The translations under genes and the position numbers were made by a program. DNA of 64,000 nucleotides from Beutenbergia cavernae DSM 12333 (GTDB lineage: Bacteria; Actinomycetota; Actinomycetes; Actinomycetales; Beutenbergiaceae): NCBI RefSeq assembly GCF_000023105.1, contig NC_012669.1, positions 4,403,025 through 4,467,024 of the forward strand, read 5' to 3'. The first letter of the stretch is position 1, and each line of letters opens with the position of its first letter. The notes beneath the pieces were generated by a model. It did not search any database, was not told where the DNA came from, and was given only the letters and a program-made list of their open reading frames with translations. Below are positions 1 through 7,831 of this stretch, in pieces.

Positions 1-1
1 G

Positions 2-349
2 ACGTTCGCCTACTACTACATGGACGACCTCGAGGCCGTGCGGGTCGGGGACTGGAAGCTCCACCTGTCCAAGCGCCGCGACCCGATGCGGGAGCTGTAC
101 GACCTGCGCACGGACGCCGCCGAGACGCACGACGTCGCAGCGGACCATCCCGACGTCGTCGCGCGTCTCGAGGCCGTCGCCGAGACGATCCGCGCGGATC
201 TGGGAGACGCGCGCCTCGGCGTCGTCGGTGCGGGACGGCGGCCGCAGGGCCGGGTGGAGGACGCCCAGCCTCTGACGTCCTACCGGGAGGACCACCCGTA
301 CCTCGTCGCGATGTACGACCTCCCGGACATGCCCACCATGGCGGGCTGA
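2..349 (+). CDS. Sulfatase, C-terminal fragment (cut by window start)
   Basis: This is the last 115 codons of a sulfatase whose start lies outside the window. The reading frame is open from base 2. The visible part has the usual C-terminal sulfatase pattern, in which a short strand carrying VGDWKL is followed by a MRELYDLRTDAAETHDV stretch (the 'ELYDL..DP.E..N' region of arylsulfatase A-like enzymes). The catalytic formylglycine motif would be upstream and cannot be checked. The protein would hydrolyse a sulfate ester, probably on a sugar, as a second sulfatase gene lies 4.4 kb downstream in the same locus. It converges on the ROK regulator gene with only 3 bases between the stops. Confidence 0.85.
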   Translation, partial: TFAYYYMDDLEAVRVGDWKLHLSKRRDPMRELYDLRTDAAETHDVAADHPDVVARLEAVAETIRADLGDARLGVVGAGRRPQGRVEDAQPLTSYREDHPYLVAMYDLPDMPTMAG

Positions 350-352
350 GCG

Positions 353-1561
353 TCAGCGCAGGAGCCTCAGCGGATCATCCGCCATCGCAGCGACGCCGAG
401 CAGGTACGCCCCCACGAGGGACGCCTCGTCGCCCAGGCCGGTACTGACCAGCGTGGCCTCGATCTCGGGCACCCTCGGGCGGATACCGCTGAGGAAGGCC
501 GACCGGAACGACTCCCCCAGCATGAGCGGGTAGCCCCCGAGCGTGAACCGCGTCGGCGCGAAGGTCAGGATGAGGATCGACGCCGCCTCCGCGATACGCG
601 TCGCCACGAGCCGGATGGCCTCCGCGGCCCGCTCGTCGCCCCGCTGCGCGCGCTCGAGGACCAGCGCGCAGTAGTCCCGCATCACCGTGTGATCTCCGCT
701 GGGCGTCGGCGCCTCCACGCCGGCAAGCTGTACGAACGCCGGGAAGCCCGCCATCACGTCGAGGCATCCGCGCGCACCGCACGGGCACCGCTCACCGTTC
801 GGGTCGATCGGGAGGTGAGTGATCGGCGCGGGCAGCCTCGGGTGCGGTGCCCCGGTCTGACGGTCGATCCAGCCCGTTCCCGCACCGACGCCCAGCTGCA
901 GGTGGAGGAGGTCGGCGGCGGCCGGATCGCCGGAGACCTCGCGCCAGTTCGCCGACGCCGCGCACCGTGCGGCGTCGGCGAGGCGGACCGGGACGGCGTC
1001 GTCCCCGACCGCCTCGCGCAGGCGTCGGGCGATCGGGACGTCACGCCATGCCAGATGGGCCGTGCGCACGATCCGGCCGGCGGCGTCGTCGACGGTCCCG
1101 CCGACGGCGACGCCCACACCACCTACAGGCCGTTCGAGCGGCTCCGTCACTCGTCGGAGCAACGTCGTCACGCTCTGCACGAGGTCCTCCGAGGTGGCCG
1201 GGATCGGGCCGGGTGCCGTCGCCTCGGCCAGGACCGCTCCGGTCAGCGTGCGAGCCTGCGCCACCAGTCGGTCGAGTCGGATGTCGACACCGAGGAACGC
1301 GTGCGCGTCGTCGTGGGGAACGAGGCGTGATCCCGGTCGCCCCCTGCCGTTCGCTGCCTCCGGCCCGACCTCGGCCACGTACCCGGCGGCCAGAAGATCG
1401 CCGACGATGCGGGTGACCGCCGGCTTCGACAGACCCAACCGACGTGCCAGCTCAGCGCGTGTCGCCTGACCGTCGTCCAGGATCGCGCGCAAGGCCAGGG
1501 AGAGGTTGTGACGGCGCATCTGCAGCTGCGACGCCGCCGCGTTGATCGAGCCCTCCCGCAT
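353..1561 (-). CDS. ROK-family transcriptional regulator
   Basis: A 402-residue ROK repressor. An N-terminal winged helix (about residues 10-70, with LARRLGLSKPAVTRIV as the recognition region) is followed by a sugar-kinase-like ROK domain. The ROK zinc signature is present as CPCGARGCLD, and GVAVGG marks a glycine-rich kinase-fold loop. The start at 1561 is chosen because AAGGAGGT lies 5 nt upstream; an in-frame start 18 codons further upstream has no such site. It is divergent from the sugar transporter operon that begins at 1695. Members of this family usually repress adjacent sugar genes until a sugar ligand is bound, so it probably controls the transporter and sulfatase operon. The ligand is unknown. 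Confidence 0.93.
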   Translation of the reverse strand: MREGSINAAASQLQMRRHNLSLALRAILDDGQATRAELARRLGLSKPAVTRIVGDLLAAGYVAEVGPEAANGRGRPGSRLVPHDDAHAFLGVDIRLDRLVAQARTLTGAVLAEATAPGPIPATSEDLVQSVTTLLRRVTEPLERPVGGVGVAVGGTVDDAAGRIVRTAHLAWRDVPIARRLREAVGDDAVPVRLADAARCAASANWREVSGDPAAADLLHLQLGVGAGTGWIDRQTGAPHPRLPAPITHLPIDPNGERCPCGARGCLDVMAGFPAFVQLAGVEAPTPSGDHTVMRDYCALVLERAQRGDERAAEAIRLVATRIAEAASILILTFAPTRFTLGGYPLMLGESFRSAFLSGIRPRVPEIEATLVSTGLGDEASLVGAYLLGVAAMADDPLRLLR

Positions 1562-1608
1562 GCCCGACCTCCTTCCCGCGCCCATCGTTCCGCATCCGGG
1601 TCCGGGTC

Positions 1609-1654
1609 TTGACATCGGTTCCGGGCTTCGCCATATAGTTACAGCATCTTACTA
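1609..1654 (+). promoter_or_regulatory. Promoter and candidate ROK operator ahead of the sulfoglycan transporter operon
   Basis: TTGACA at 1609-1614 and TATAGT at 1634-1639 form a -35/-10 pair with a 19-bp spacer, slightly longer than ideal. A partial dyad, TAGTTAC (1636-1642) against CTTACTA (1648-1654), overlaps the -10. It resembles the TTAGTAA-type half-sites bound by NagC/XylR-like ROK regulators, and a ROK gene is divergently transcribed next door. The AT-rich patch stands out from its GC-rich surroundings. Confidence 0.5.
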
Positions 1655-1694
1655 AATCCGTAGACACGGCCGACGACGTCTGTGAGGACCACCC

Positions 1695-3002
1695 ATGAGC
1701 CGATCCATCTCGGGGACACCGCTCGCCCGGCGGACCGTCCTCGGCGCCGGCGCCGCATCCGCCGCGGCATTCCTCGCGGCCTGCAGCAGTGGCGGCAACG
1801 GCGGGAGTAGCTCCGGGAACGGCGAGGGCGGCGAGCTGAAGCTGCTGCTCATCGGCGGCAGCCCCGAGCTCGACACGTTCGTCAACGAGACCCTGCTGCC
1901 CGAGTTCGCCGATTCGAGCGGCTACACGGTCACCCTCGAGAAGGTGGACTGGGGCTCCGCGTTCCAGCAGGTCACCACGGCCGCCGGTACCGGAACGCTG
2001 GCGGACGTGCTCCTCATCGGCGGCATCTGGACGGCGCCGCTCGCGGACCGGGGCGCCCTCCTCGCGCTCGACGACCACGTGGCGTCCTGGGGCGACCTCG
2101 ACAGCTTCTACCCCGGGATGATCGAGGACGGCGCGTTCGACGGCTCGCAGTATGCCCTCCCGCTCTACTCCGACACGCGCACCACGCTCTACCGCGCCGA
2201 CCTCCTCGAGCAGGCGGGCGCCGACCCGAGCTCCCTGCCGAGGACCTGGGAGGAGTTCCGTTCCCTCGCGGAGCAGATCCAGGCCGCCCGAGTCGAGGGC
2301 GTCACTGCCGCCGTCGACTGGGGCCAGGACCAGAGCATCGGCCTGCAGCAGACGTTCGCCCAGCTCCTGCTGCAGGCGGGCGGCACCTACTACGACGAGT
2401 CGGGAAAGGCGCAGTTCTCCTCCGAACCCGGGGTCCTGGCGCTCGAGTACCTGACGGGGTTCTACCGGGACGGCCTCGCCGACGTGAACATGCAGGACCA
2501 GGGCACCGGACCGCGCGCGCTCGTCGCGGGCCAGGCGGCGATGACGTACACCGGCACCTTCACGGTCCGCAACGCCGTCGACAACGCGCCTGAGATCGTC
2601 GAGCAGCTCGTGGCGGGGCCACCGCTCATCGGACCGAGCGGTTCGCCGGTGACGAGCGCCTGGATCAACAAGCTGGGCATCGCTGCGTCGACCGACGACC
2701 CCGACGGCTCCTGGCAGCTCGTCGAGCACATGCTGTCCCGCGCGAACGTGGAACAGCTCGACGCGCTCTTCGGCGGGCTCCCCGCTCGCAGCGACCTCAC
2801 AGACGCCGAGTACCTCACGGACACGCCGCCGGGGTTCATCGAGGCCGCGGAGCACATCGTGCCGCAGCCGGCGCACCCGAACATGCTCCAGATCGCACCA
2901 GAGATCAACACCGCCATGCAGGACGCGATCCGCAACCCCGACGACGTCGAACGCGTGCTCGCCGACCTGGACGCCACGATCGACGAGATCAATGGCGTCT
3001 GA
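1695..3002 (+). CDS. Sugar ABC transporter substrate-binding lipoprotein
   Basis: A 435-residue extracellular solute-binding protein (family 1). The N-terminus has a twin-arginine stretch (ARRTVLGAG) and a lipobox ending LAAC with the lipidated cysteine at residue 30, so the mature protein is probably a membrane-anchored Tat or Sec lipoprotein. A Gly/Ser linker follows, then the two-lobe binding fold. It is the first gene of an operon. Its 3' end overlaps the first permease gene by 11 bases, as expected for a binding-protein-dependent importer. No ATPase gene is present, so it probably shares a common MsiK-like ATPase, as many actinobacterial sugar importers do. The substrate is inferred to be a sulfated sugar from the sulfatase genes alongside. 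Confidence 0.92.
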   Translation: MSRSISGTPLARRTVLGAGAASAAAFLAACSSGGNGGSSSGNGEGGELKLLLIGGSPELDTFVNETLLPEFADSSGYTVTLEKVDWGSAFQQVTTAAGTGTLADVLLIGGIWTAPLADRGALLALDDHVASWGDLDSFYPGMIEDGAFDGSQYALPLYSDTRTTLYRADLLEQAGADPSSLPRTWEEFRSLAEQIQAARVEGVTAAVDWGQDQSIGLQQTFAQLLLQAGGTYYDESGKAQFSSEPGVLALEYLTGFYRDGLADVNMQDQGTGPRALVAGQAAMTYTGTFTVRNAVDNAPEIVEQLVAGPPLIGPSGSPVTSAWINKLGIAASTDDPDGSWQLVEHMLSRANVEQLDALFGGLPARSDLTDAEYLTDTPPGFIEAAEHIVPQPAHPNMLQIAPEINTAMQDAIRNPDDVERVLADLDATIDEINGV

Positions 3003-3900
3003 GGTCCACTCCTCGAGCACACTCGACCTCCGGCGTCGCCGTGCCGCGATCGCCCTCGCGGCACCAGGGTTCGGCCTCATCTGGCTGACGATCCTCGTCC
3101 CCCTCGCGGTGGCCGTCGGCCTGAGCCTCACGCGCTACGACCTCATCAATCCGCCCCAGTTCGTCGGCCTGGACAACTACCGGAGCGTCCTCGCCGACGA
3201 CGTGTTCTGGACCGCCGTCGGAAACACCGTCGAGTTCGCCCTCGGCCAGGTCGGCATCGGCATCGTCGTCGCGATGTTCGTGGCTGTGCTCTTCAACCGG
3301 GCGTTGCACGGCGGGCCACTGATGCGCACGCTGGTGTACCTCCCGCAGGGGGCGTCCTACGTCGTCGTCGCCCTCGTGTGGACACTGCTCTTCGACCCGG
3401 TCGCGGGGCCGTTCAGCCAGCTGAGCGAGGCCGTGCGGGGCGAGCCGATCCACTTCCTCACCGACATCGACCTCGCGATGCCGTCGATCATCGCGATGAG
3501 CCTGTGGCGCAACCTCGGGTACTTCATGATCATCCTGCTCGCGGCGCTCCAGGCCGTCCCTCGGGAGCTGCTCGAGGCGGCGGAGGTCGACGGCGCGGGT
3601 CCCGTCCGGCGTTTCGCCCACGTGACGCTCCCCCAGATCCGTTCCGCGACGGTGTTCGTCCTCATCACCTGGTTCCTCGGTGCGCTCCAGATGTTCACGC
3701 AGGCCTACGTGATGACGGGCGGCGGACCCGTGAACGCGACCCGCACGATCGTGTACCTGATGTACCAGGAGGCCTTCAGCGGCCTCGCCTTCGGCAAGGC
3801 CTCGGCGATCGCCGTGCTGCTCTTCGGCACCGTCGCGGTCGTCGCCGGGGCTGCCCGCCTCGTCGGCTACCGCCAGGCGAGCGCGCGGAGGTCCGCATGA
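2992..3900 (+). CDS. Sugar ABC transporter permease (MalF/UgpA type)
   Basis: A 302-residue inner-membrane protein with six predicted membrane helices. The permease EAA loop, where the ATPase docks, is visible as ELLEAAEVDGAGPVRRF at about residues 195-212. The ATG at 2992 lies inside the end of the binding-protein gene, giving an 11-base overlap and likely translational coupling. It forms a heterodimeric channel with the product of the next gene, which it overlaps as ATGA. Confidence 0.93.
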   Translation: MASEVHSSSTLDLRRRRAAIALAAPGFGLIWLTILVPLAVAVGLSLTRYDLINPPQFVGLDNYRSVLADDVFWTAVGNTVEFALGQVGIGIVVAMFVAVLFNRALHGGPLMRTLVYLPQGASYVVVALVWTLLFDPVAGPFSQLSEAVRGEPIHFLTDIDLAMPSIIAMSLWRNLGYFMIILLAALQAVPRELLEAAEVDGAGPVRRFAHVTLPQIRSATVFVLITWFLGALQMFTQAYVMTGGGPVNATRTIVYLMYQEAFSGLAFGKASAIAVLLFGTVAVVAGAARLVGYRQASARRSA

Positions 3901-4757
3901 GCCGGCGACGGTCACGGGAGACCCCCCGGTGGTACTGGTACCTCATCGGCCTGGCACTGACGGCCGCGTACGTGCTGCCGATGGCGTACGTCCTCCTCGC
4001 CGCCGTGACGCCCACCGGCCAGGCCATCGGGAAGGTGCCCGACGGCCTCGCGTGGTCGAACTTCGTCGACGCCTTCGCGCAGCAGGAGTTCGGCCGGTTC
4101 GCGATCAACAGCATCGTCGTCGCCGTGGTCTCGACGGTGGTCCAGGTCGCGCTCGCGATGACCGCCGGGTACGCGCTCGCGAAGCTCCCCGTGCCCGGCG
4201 CCCGGAGCCACCTGGTCCTGCTCATCGCGCTGCTCGTCGTGCCGCCGGAGATCATCATGGTGCCGCTGTTCGTGCTCGCGGCACGCCTGCCGCTCGTCGG
4301 GGGCAACGACATCCTCGGGCAGGGCGGTCAGGGCCTGGTCGACTCGCTCCCCGGCCTCGTAATCCCCCACCTCATCAGCGCCCTGGCGATCTTCCTCATG
4401 CGCCAGTTCTACAAGGACCTCCCTGACGAGCTAGCCGACGCCGCACGCGTCGACGGCGCAGGAGAGCTCGCGATCTTCTGGCGGATCTACACGCCGCTGG
4501 TGCTGCCCGCCGTCGCGGTCGTCGCGATCTTCGCCCTGCAGAGCGCCTGGAACGACTTCCTCTGGCCTCTCGTGATGACGCGCTCGGTGGAGCAGCGCAC
4601 GCTCCAGCTCGGGCTGACCTCGTTCTTCCAGGAGCACTCGACCCAGTGGAACTACCTGATGGCGGTGGTCCTCGTGATCAGCATCCCGGTGGTCGCGCTC
4701 TTCCTCTGGGCGCAGCGGTGGTTCCGCGGTGACGTCATGTCCGGAGCCGTGAAATGA
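3897..4757 (+). CDS. Sugar ABC transporter permease (MalG/UgpE type)
   Basis: A 286-residue membrane protein of the MalG branch. It has six predicted membrane segments and an EAA loop reading ELADAARVDGAGELAIF at about residues 180-197. The start ATG at 3897 shares the ATGA overlap with the preceding permease stop. The frame is open further upstream, but that extension runs antisense in composition and is not coding. The gene also ends in an ATGA overlap with the sulfatase gene, so import and desulfation are translated from one mRNA. Confidence 0.93.
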   Translation: MSRRRSRETPRWYWYLIGLALTAAYVLPMAYVLLAAVTPTGQAIGKVPDGLAWSNFVDAFAQQEFGRFAINSIVVAVVSTVVQVALAMTAGYALAKLPVPGARSHLVLLIALLVVPPEIIMVPLFVLAARLPLVGGNDILGQGGQGLVDSLPGLVIPHLISALAIFLMRQFYKDLPDELADAARVDGAGELAIFWRIYTPLVLPAVAVVAIFALQSAWNDFLWPLVMTRSVEQRTLQLGLTSFFQEHSTQWNYLMAVVLVISIPVVALFLWAQRWFRGDVMSGAVK

Positions 4758-6190
4758 CGGCGTCGAACGAGCAGGTGCGCGTACCCGAGCCGGACCGCCC
4801 CAACATCGTGCTGGTGGTCGTGGACGACCTGGGGTGGCGGGACCTCGGCTGCTTCGGCTCGACGTTCTACGAGACGCCGCACATCGACGCGCTGGCCGCG
4901 AGCGGTACGCGGTTCACCCACTCCTACGCGGCGGCTCCCGTCTGCTCGCCCACGCGCGCGAGTCTCCTCACCGGGAAGTACCCGGCCCGCGTCGGCGTGA
5001 CGAACTGGATCGGCGGGCACGCCATCGGAGCGCTCAGGGACGTCCCGTACTTCCACGGGCTCCCCCAGGACGAGTACGCACTGGCACGAGCTCTCAGGGC
5101 GGGTGGCTACCGCACCTGGCACGTCGGCAAGTGGCATCTCGGCGGCGGCCGCCACCTGCCGGAGCACCACGGGTTCGACCTCAACGTCGGCGGCTCGGCG
5201 AGCGGCTCCCCGGTCAGCTACTACGCGCCCTACGGTATCGGCGCGCTCGAGGACGCACCCGACGGCGAGTTCCTCACGGACCGCCTGACGGACGTGGCCG
5301 TCGACCTCGTGCGGAGCAGCGACGACGCCCCGTTCCTCCTCAACCTGTGGCACTACGCGGTGCACACGCCGATCGAGGCGCCCGCGCACCTCGTCGAGAA
5401 GTACCGGCACAAGGCCGAGACCCTCGGCCTGCCCACCCACGGGCCTGACGCCGTCGAGGCGGGCGAGCACATGCCCGCCCGGCACCTGCGGTCCGAACGG
5501 GTGCGCCGTCGTCGCATCCAGTCGGACCCCACGTACGCGGCGATGCTGGAGACGCTCGACGGCGCCGTCGGCCGCCTCGTGACCGCACTCCGGGACGTCG
5601 GGAAGCTCGACGACACACTGATCGTCTTCACGTCGGACAACGGCGGCCTCTCCACGGCTGAGGGCTCACCCACGTGCAACGCGCCCCTCAGCGAGGGCAA
5701 GGGCTGGATGGCCGACGGCGGAACCCGCGTACCGACGATCGTCTCCTGGCCCGGCCGGGTCCCCGCCGGCGCACGGTCCGACCTGCCCTTCACGTCACCG
5801 GACTTCTACCCGACGCTGCTTGCTGCTGCCGGGCTCACCCAGCTACCCGAGCAGCACGTCGACGGCGTGAACCTGTGGCCGGCGTGGCAGGGCGCACCAC
5901 TGGACCGCGGCCCGATCTTCTGGCACTACCCGCACTACTCGAACCAGGGCGGCGCACCGTCGGCAGCCGTCCGGGACGGCCGCTGGAAGCTCGTGCGCCA
6001 CTTCGGGATCGAGCACGACGAGCTGTTCGACGTCGTCGCCGACGTGTCGGAAAGCCACGACGTCAGCGGCCGGCGCCGCGACGTCGTCGCCCGGCTGTCG
6101 GTGACGCTCGACTCCTGGCTCGCCGACGTCGGTGCGCTGATCCCGCGTCGTACGACGCCGCCGCCCGACACGTTCGACAGACCGCAGTAG
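4754..6190 (+). CDS. Sulfatase, Cys-type formylglycine-dependent
   Basis: A 478-residue sulfatase of the arylsulfatase A superfamily that cleaves sulfate esters. The maturation motif C-S-P-T-R is at residues 64-68, where Cys64 is the residue converted to formylglycine. Metal-binding aspartates are visible at DD24-25 and in TSDNGG. A matching formylglycine-generating enzyme gene is not in the window. No signal peptide is visible: the first 17 residues are polar and lead straight into the NIVLVVVDD strand. The enzyme therefore probably acts in the cytoplasm on imported sulfated oligosaccharides. ATGA overlap with the permease gene supports coupling with uptake. Confidence 0.93.
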   Translation: MTASNEQVRVPEPDRPNIVLVVVDDLGWRDLGCFGSTFYETPHIDALAASGTRFTHSYAAAPVCSPTRASLLTGKYPARVGVTNWIGGHAIGALRDVPYFHGLPQDEYALARALRAGGYRTWHVGKWHLGGGRHLPEHHGFDLNVGGSASGSPVSYYAPYGIGALEDAPDGEFLTDRLTDVAVDLVRSSDDAPFLLNLWHYAVHTPIEAPAHLVEKYRHKAETLGLPTHGPDAVEAGEHMPARHLRSERVRRRRIQSDPTYAAMLETLDGAVGRLVTALRDVGKLDDTLIVFTSDNGGLSTAEGSPTCNAPLSEGKGWMADGGTRVPTIVSWPGRVPAGARSDLPFTSPDFYPTLLAAAGLTQLPEQHVDGVNLWPAWQGAPLDRGPIFWHYPHYSNQGGAPSAAVRDGRWKLVRHFGIEHDELFDVVADVSESHDVSGRRRDVVARLSVTLDSWLADVGALIPRRTTPPPDTFDRPQ

Positions 6191-6220
6191 TACGGATCGA
6201 CGATGAACCGGAGGCCCACC

Positions 6221-7792
6221 GTGCCAGCACCGACGTCCACCCTCGCCCGCCGTTCCTTCCTGACGATCGCCGGGGTCGCCTCGAGCGGCGCCGTCGTCGC
6301 CGCCGCGGCGCCCGCCGTCGCCGCTCCCGCCGGGCCCGTGCCGCGTGACCCGCTCTTCACGCTCGGGGTCGCCTCCGGCGACCCGCACCCGGACGGCGTC
6401 GTGCTCTGGACCCGGCTCGCCCCCGACCCGCTCGCGACCGACGGCCGCGGAGGCATGCCCGACCGCGTCGTCCCCGTCACGTGGGAGGTGGCCGAGGACG
6501 AGCGGTTCCGCCGGATCGTGCGCCGGGGGGTCGAGCACGCCAGCGCCGCGTGGGCTCACAGCGTCCACGCCGAGGTGCACGGACTGAGACCGGACCACAC
6601 GTACTGGTACCGGTTCCGCGCCAACGGCCAGGCGAGCCCCGCGGGCCGGACACGGACAGCTCCCGCGCCCGGGGCGCGCCTGCGCGAGCTCAGGTTCGCG
6701 TTCGCGAGCTGCCAGAACTACTCGGTCGGCTTCTTCACGGCGCTGCGACACCTGGCCCACGAGGACGTCGACTTCCTCGTGCACCTCGGTGACTACATCT
6801 ACGAGGGGGACGCGGCAGGCGACATCGGCCGCGCCCACCTCCCGGCGGTGGAGCTCTACTCGCTGACCGACTACCGCCTCCGGTACTCCCAGTACAAGCT
6901 CGACGCCGACCTTCAGGCGGCCCACCACGCCCACCCGTGGATCGTCGCGCCCGACGACCACGACCTGGAGAACAACTGGGCGGGCGACCACTCGGAGCCG
7001 GACGACGAACCGGACCAGGACCCGGCAGTCTTCCGGCAGCGGCGCGCCGCCGCGTACCAGGCGTACTGGGAGAACCTTCCGCTTCGCCGCTCCTCCATGC
7101 CCCGAGGTCCGGAGATGCAGGTCTTCCGGCGGCTCGTGTTCGGCGACATGCTGCAGCTCGACGTGCTCGACACCCGGCGCTTCCGGGATCCGCAGGTCAC
7201 GGATCAGGCCGACCGGTGGAACCCCGAGCGCCAGATCCTCGGTCCGGAGCAGGAGGCGTGGCTGCTGGCCGGTCTCGGGGCTGCCACAGCGCGCTGGAAG
7301 GTGCTGGGCAGCCAGGTCTTCATGTTCGACGCCGACACGGTCACGGGTCCGGGCGAGCGGTACGGCACCGATCCGTGGCCCGGGTACGCCGCCGCCCGCC
7401 AGCGTCTGTTCGACGGTCTGGCAGAGCGCGACGTCGACAACTTCGTCGTGCTCTCCGGCGACGCACACCGGAGCGCGGCGGCGGACCTCAAGCTCAGCTT
7501 CGCGGACGAGGGCTCGCCGACAGTCGGCACGGAGTTCCTCGGCACGTCGTTGACGTCGGGCAAGGACGGATCCGACATGGACGGCACCGGCACCGTGTGG
7601 CTGGCGGAGAATCCTCACCTGCGCTTCCACAATGCGCAGCGGGGATACCAGGTGTGCCGGCTCGGGAGGGACGAGATGCACACGGAGTACCGCATCGTCC
7701 CCTACGTCACGAGCCCGGGCGCCCCGATCACGACGCGAGCGACGGTGTTCGTCGAGTCGGGGCGCCCCGGCGTCGCGCACGTCAGCGACTGA
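6221..7792 (+). CDS. phoD: PhoD-like phosphodiesterase/alkaline phosphatase, Tat-exported
   Basis: A 523-residue PhoD-family metallophosphatase. The N-terminus carries a Tat signal (LARRSFLTIAG followed by an alanine-rich core ending AVAAPAGP). A PhoD N-terminal Ig-like region comes next, then the metal-binding blocks FASCQN, HLGDYIYEG, DDHD.ENNWAG and LSGDAHRS. The GTG at 6221 is preferred over the in-frame ATG at 6203 because GGAGG at 6210-6214 has ideal spacing only for the GTG. It lies 30 bases after the sulfatase gene in the same direction and may belong to the operon. It would release phosphate from phosphodiesters or phosphomonoesters outside the cell. It is the only clearly exported hydrolase in this locus. 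Confidence 0.9.
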   Translation: MPAPTSTLARRSFLTIAGVASSGAVVAAAAPAVAAPAGPVPRDPLFTLGVASGDPHPDGVVLWTRLAPDPLATDGRGGMPDRVVPVTWEVAEDERFRRIVRRGVEHASAAWAHSVHAEVHGLRPDHTYWYRFRANGQASPAGRTRTAPAPGARLRELRFAFASCQNYSVGFFTALRHLAHEDVDFLVHLGDYIYEGDAAGDIGRAHLPAVELYSLTDYRLRYSQYKLDADLQAAHHAHPWIVAPDDHDLENNWAGDHSEPDDEPDQDPAVFRQRRAAAYQAYWENLPLRRSSMPRGPEMQVFRRLVFGDMLQLDVLDTRRFRDPQVTDQADRWNPERQILGPEQEAWLLAGLGAATARWKVLGSQVFMFDADTVTGPGERYGTDPWPGYAAARQRLFDGLAERDVDNFVVLSGDAHRSAAADLKLSFADEGSPTVGTEFLGTSLTSGKDGSDMDGTGTVWLAENPHLRFHNAQRGYQVCRLGRDEMHTEYRIVPYVTSPGAPITTRATVFVESGRPGVAHVSD

Positions 7793-7828
<36 letters not shown>

Positions 7829-7831
7829 AGA

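Noticed and set aside
6203-6205. ATG at 6203 as the start of phoD
   Set aside because: No ribosome binding site fits it, while GGAGG is well placed for the GTG at 6221. The Tat signal is complete from the GTG.
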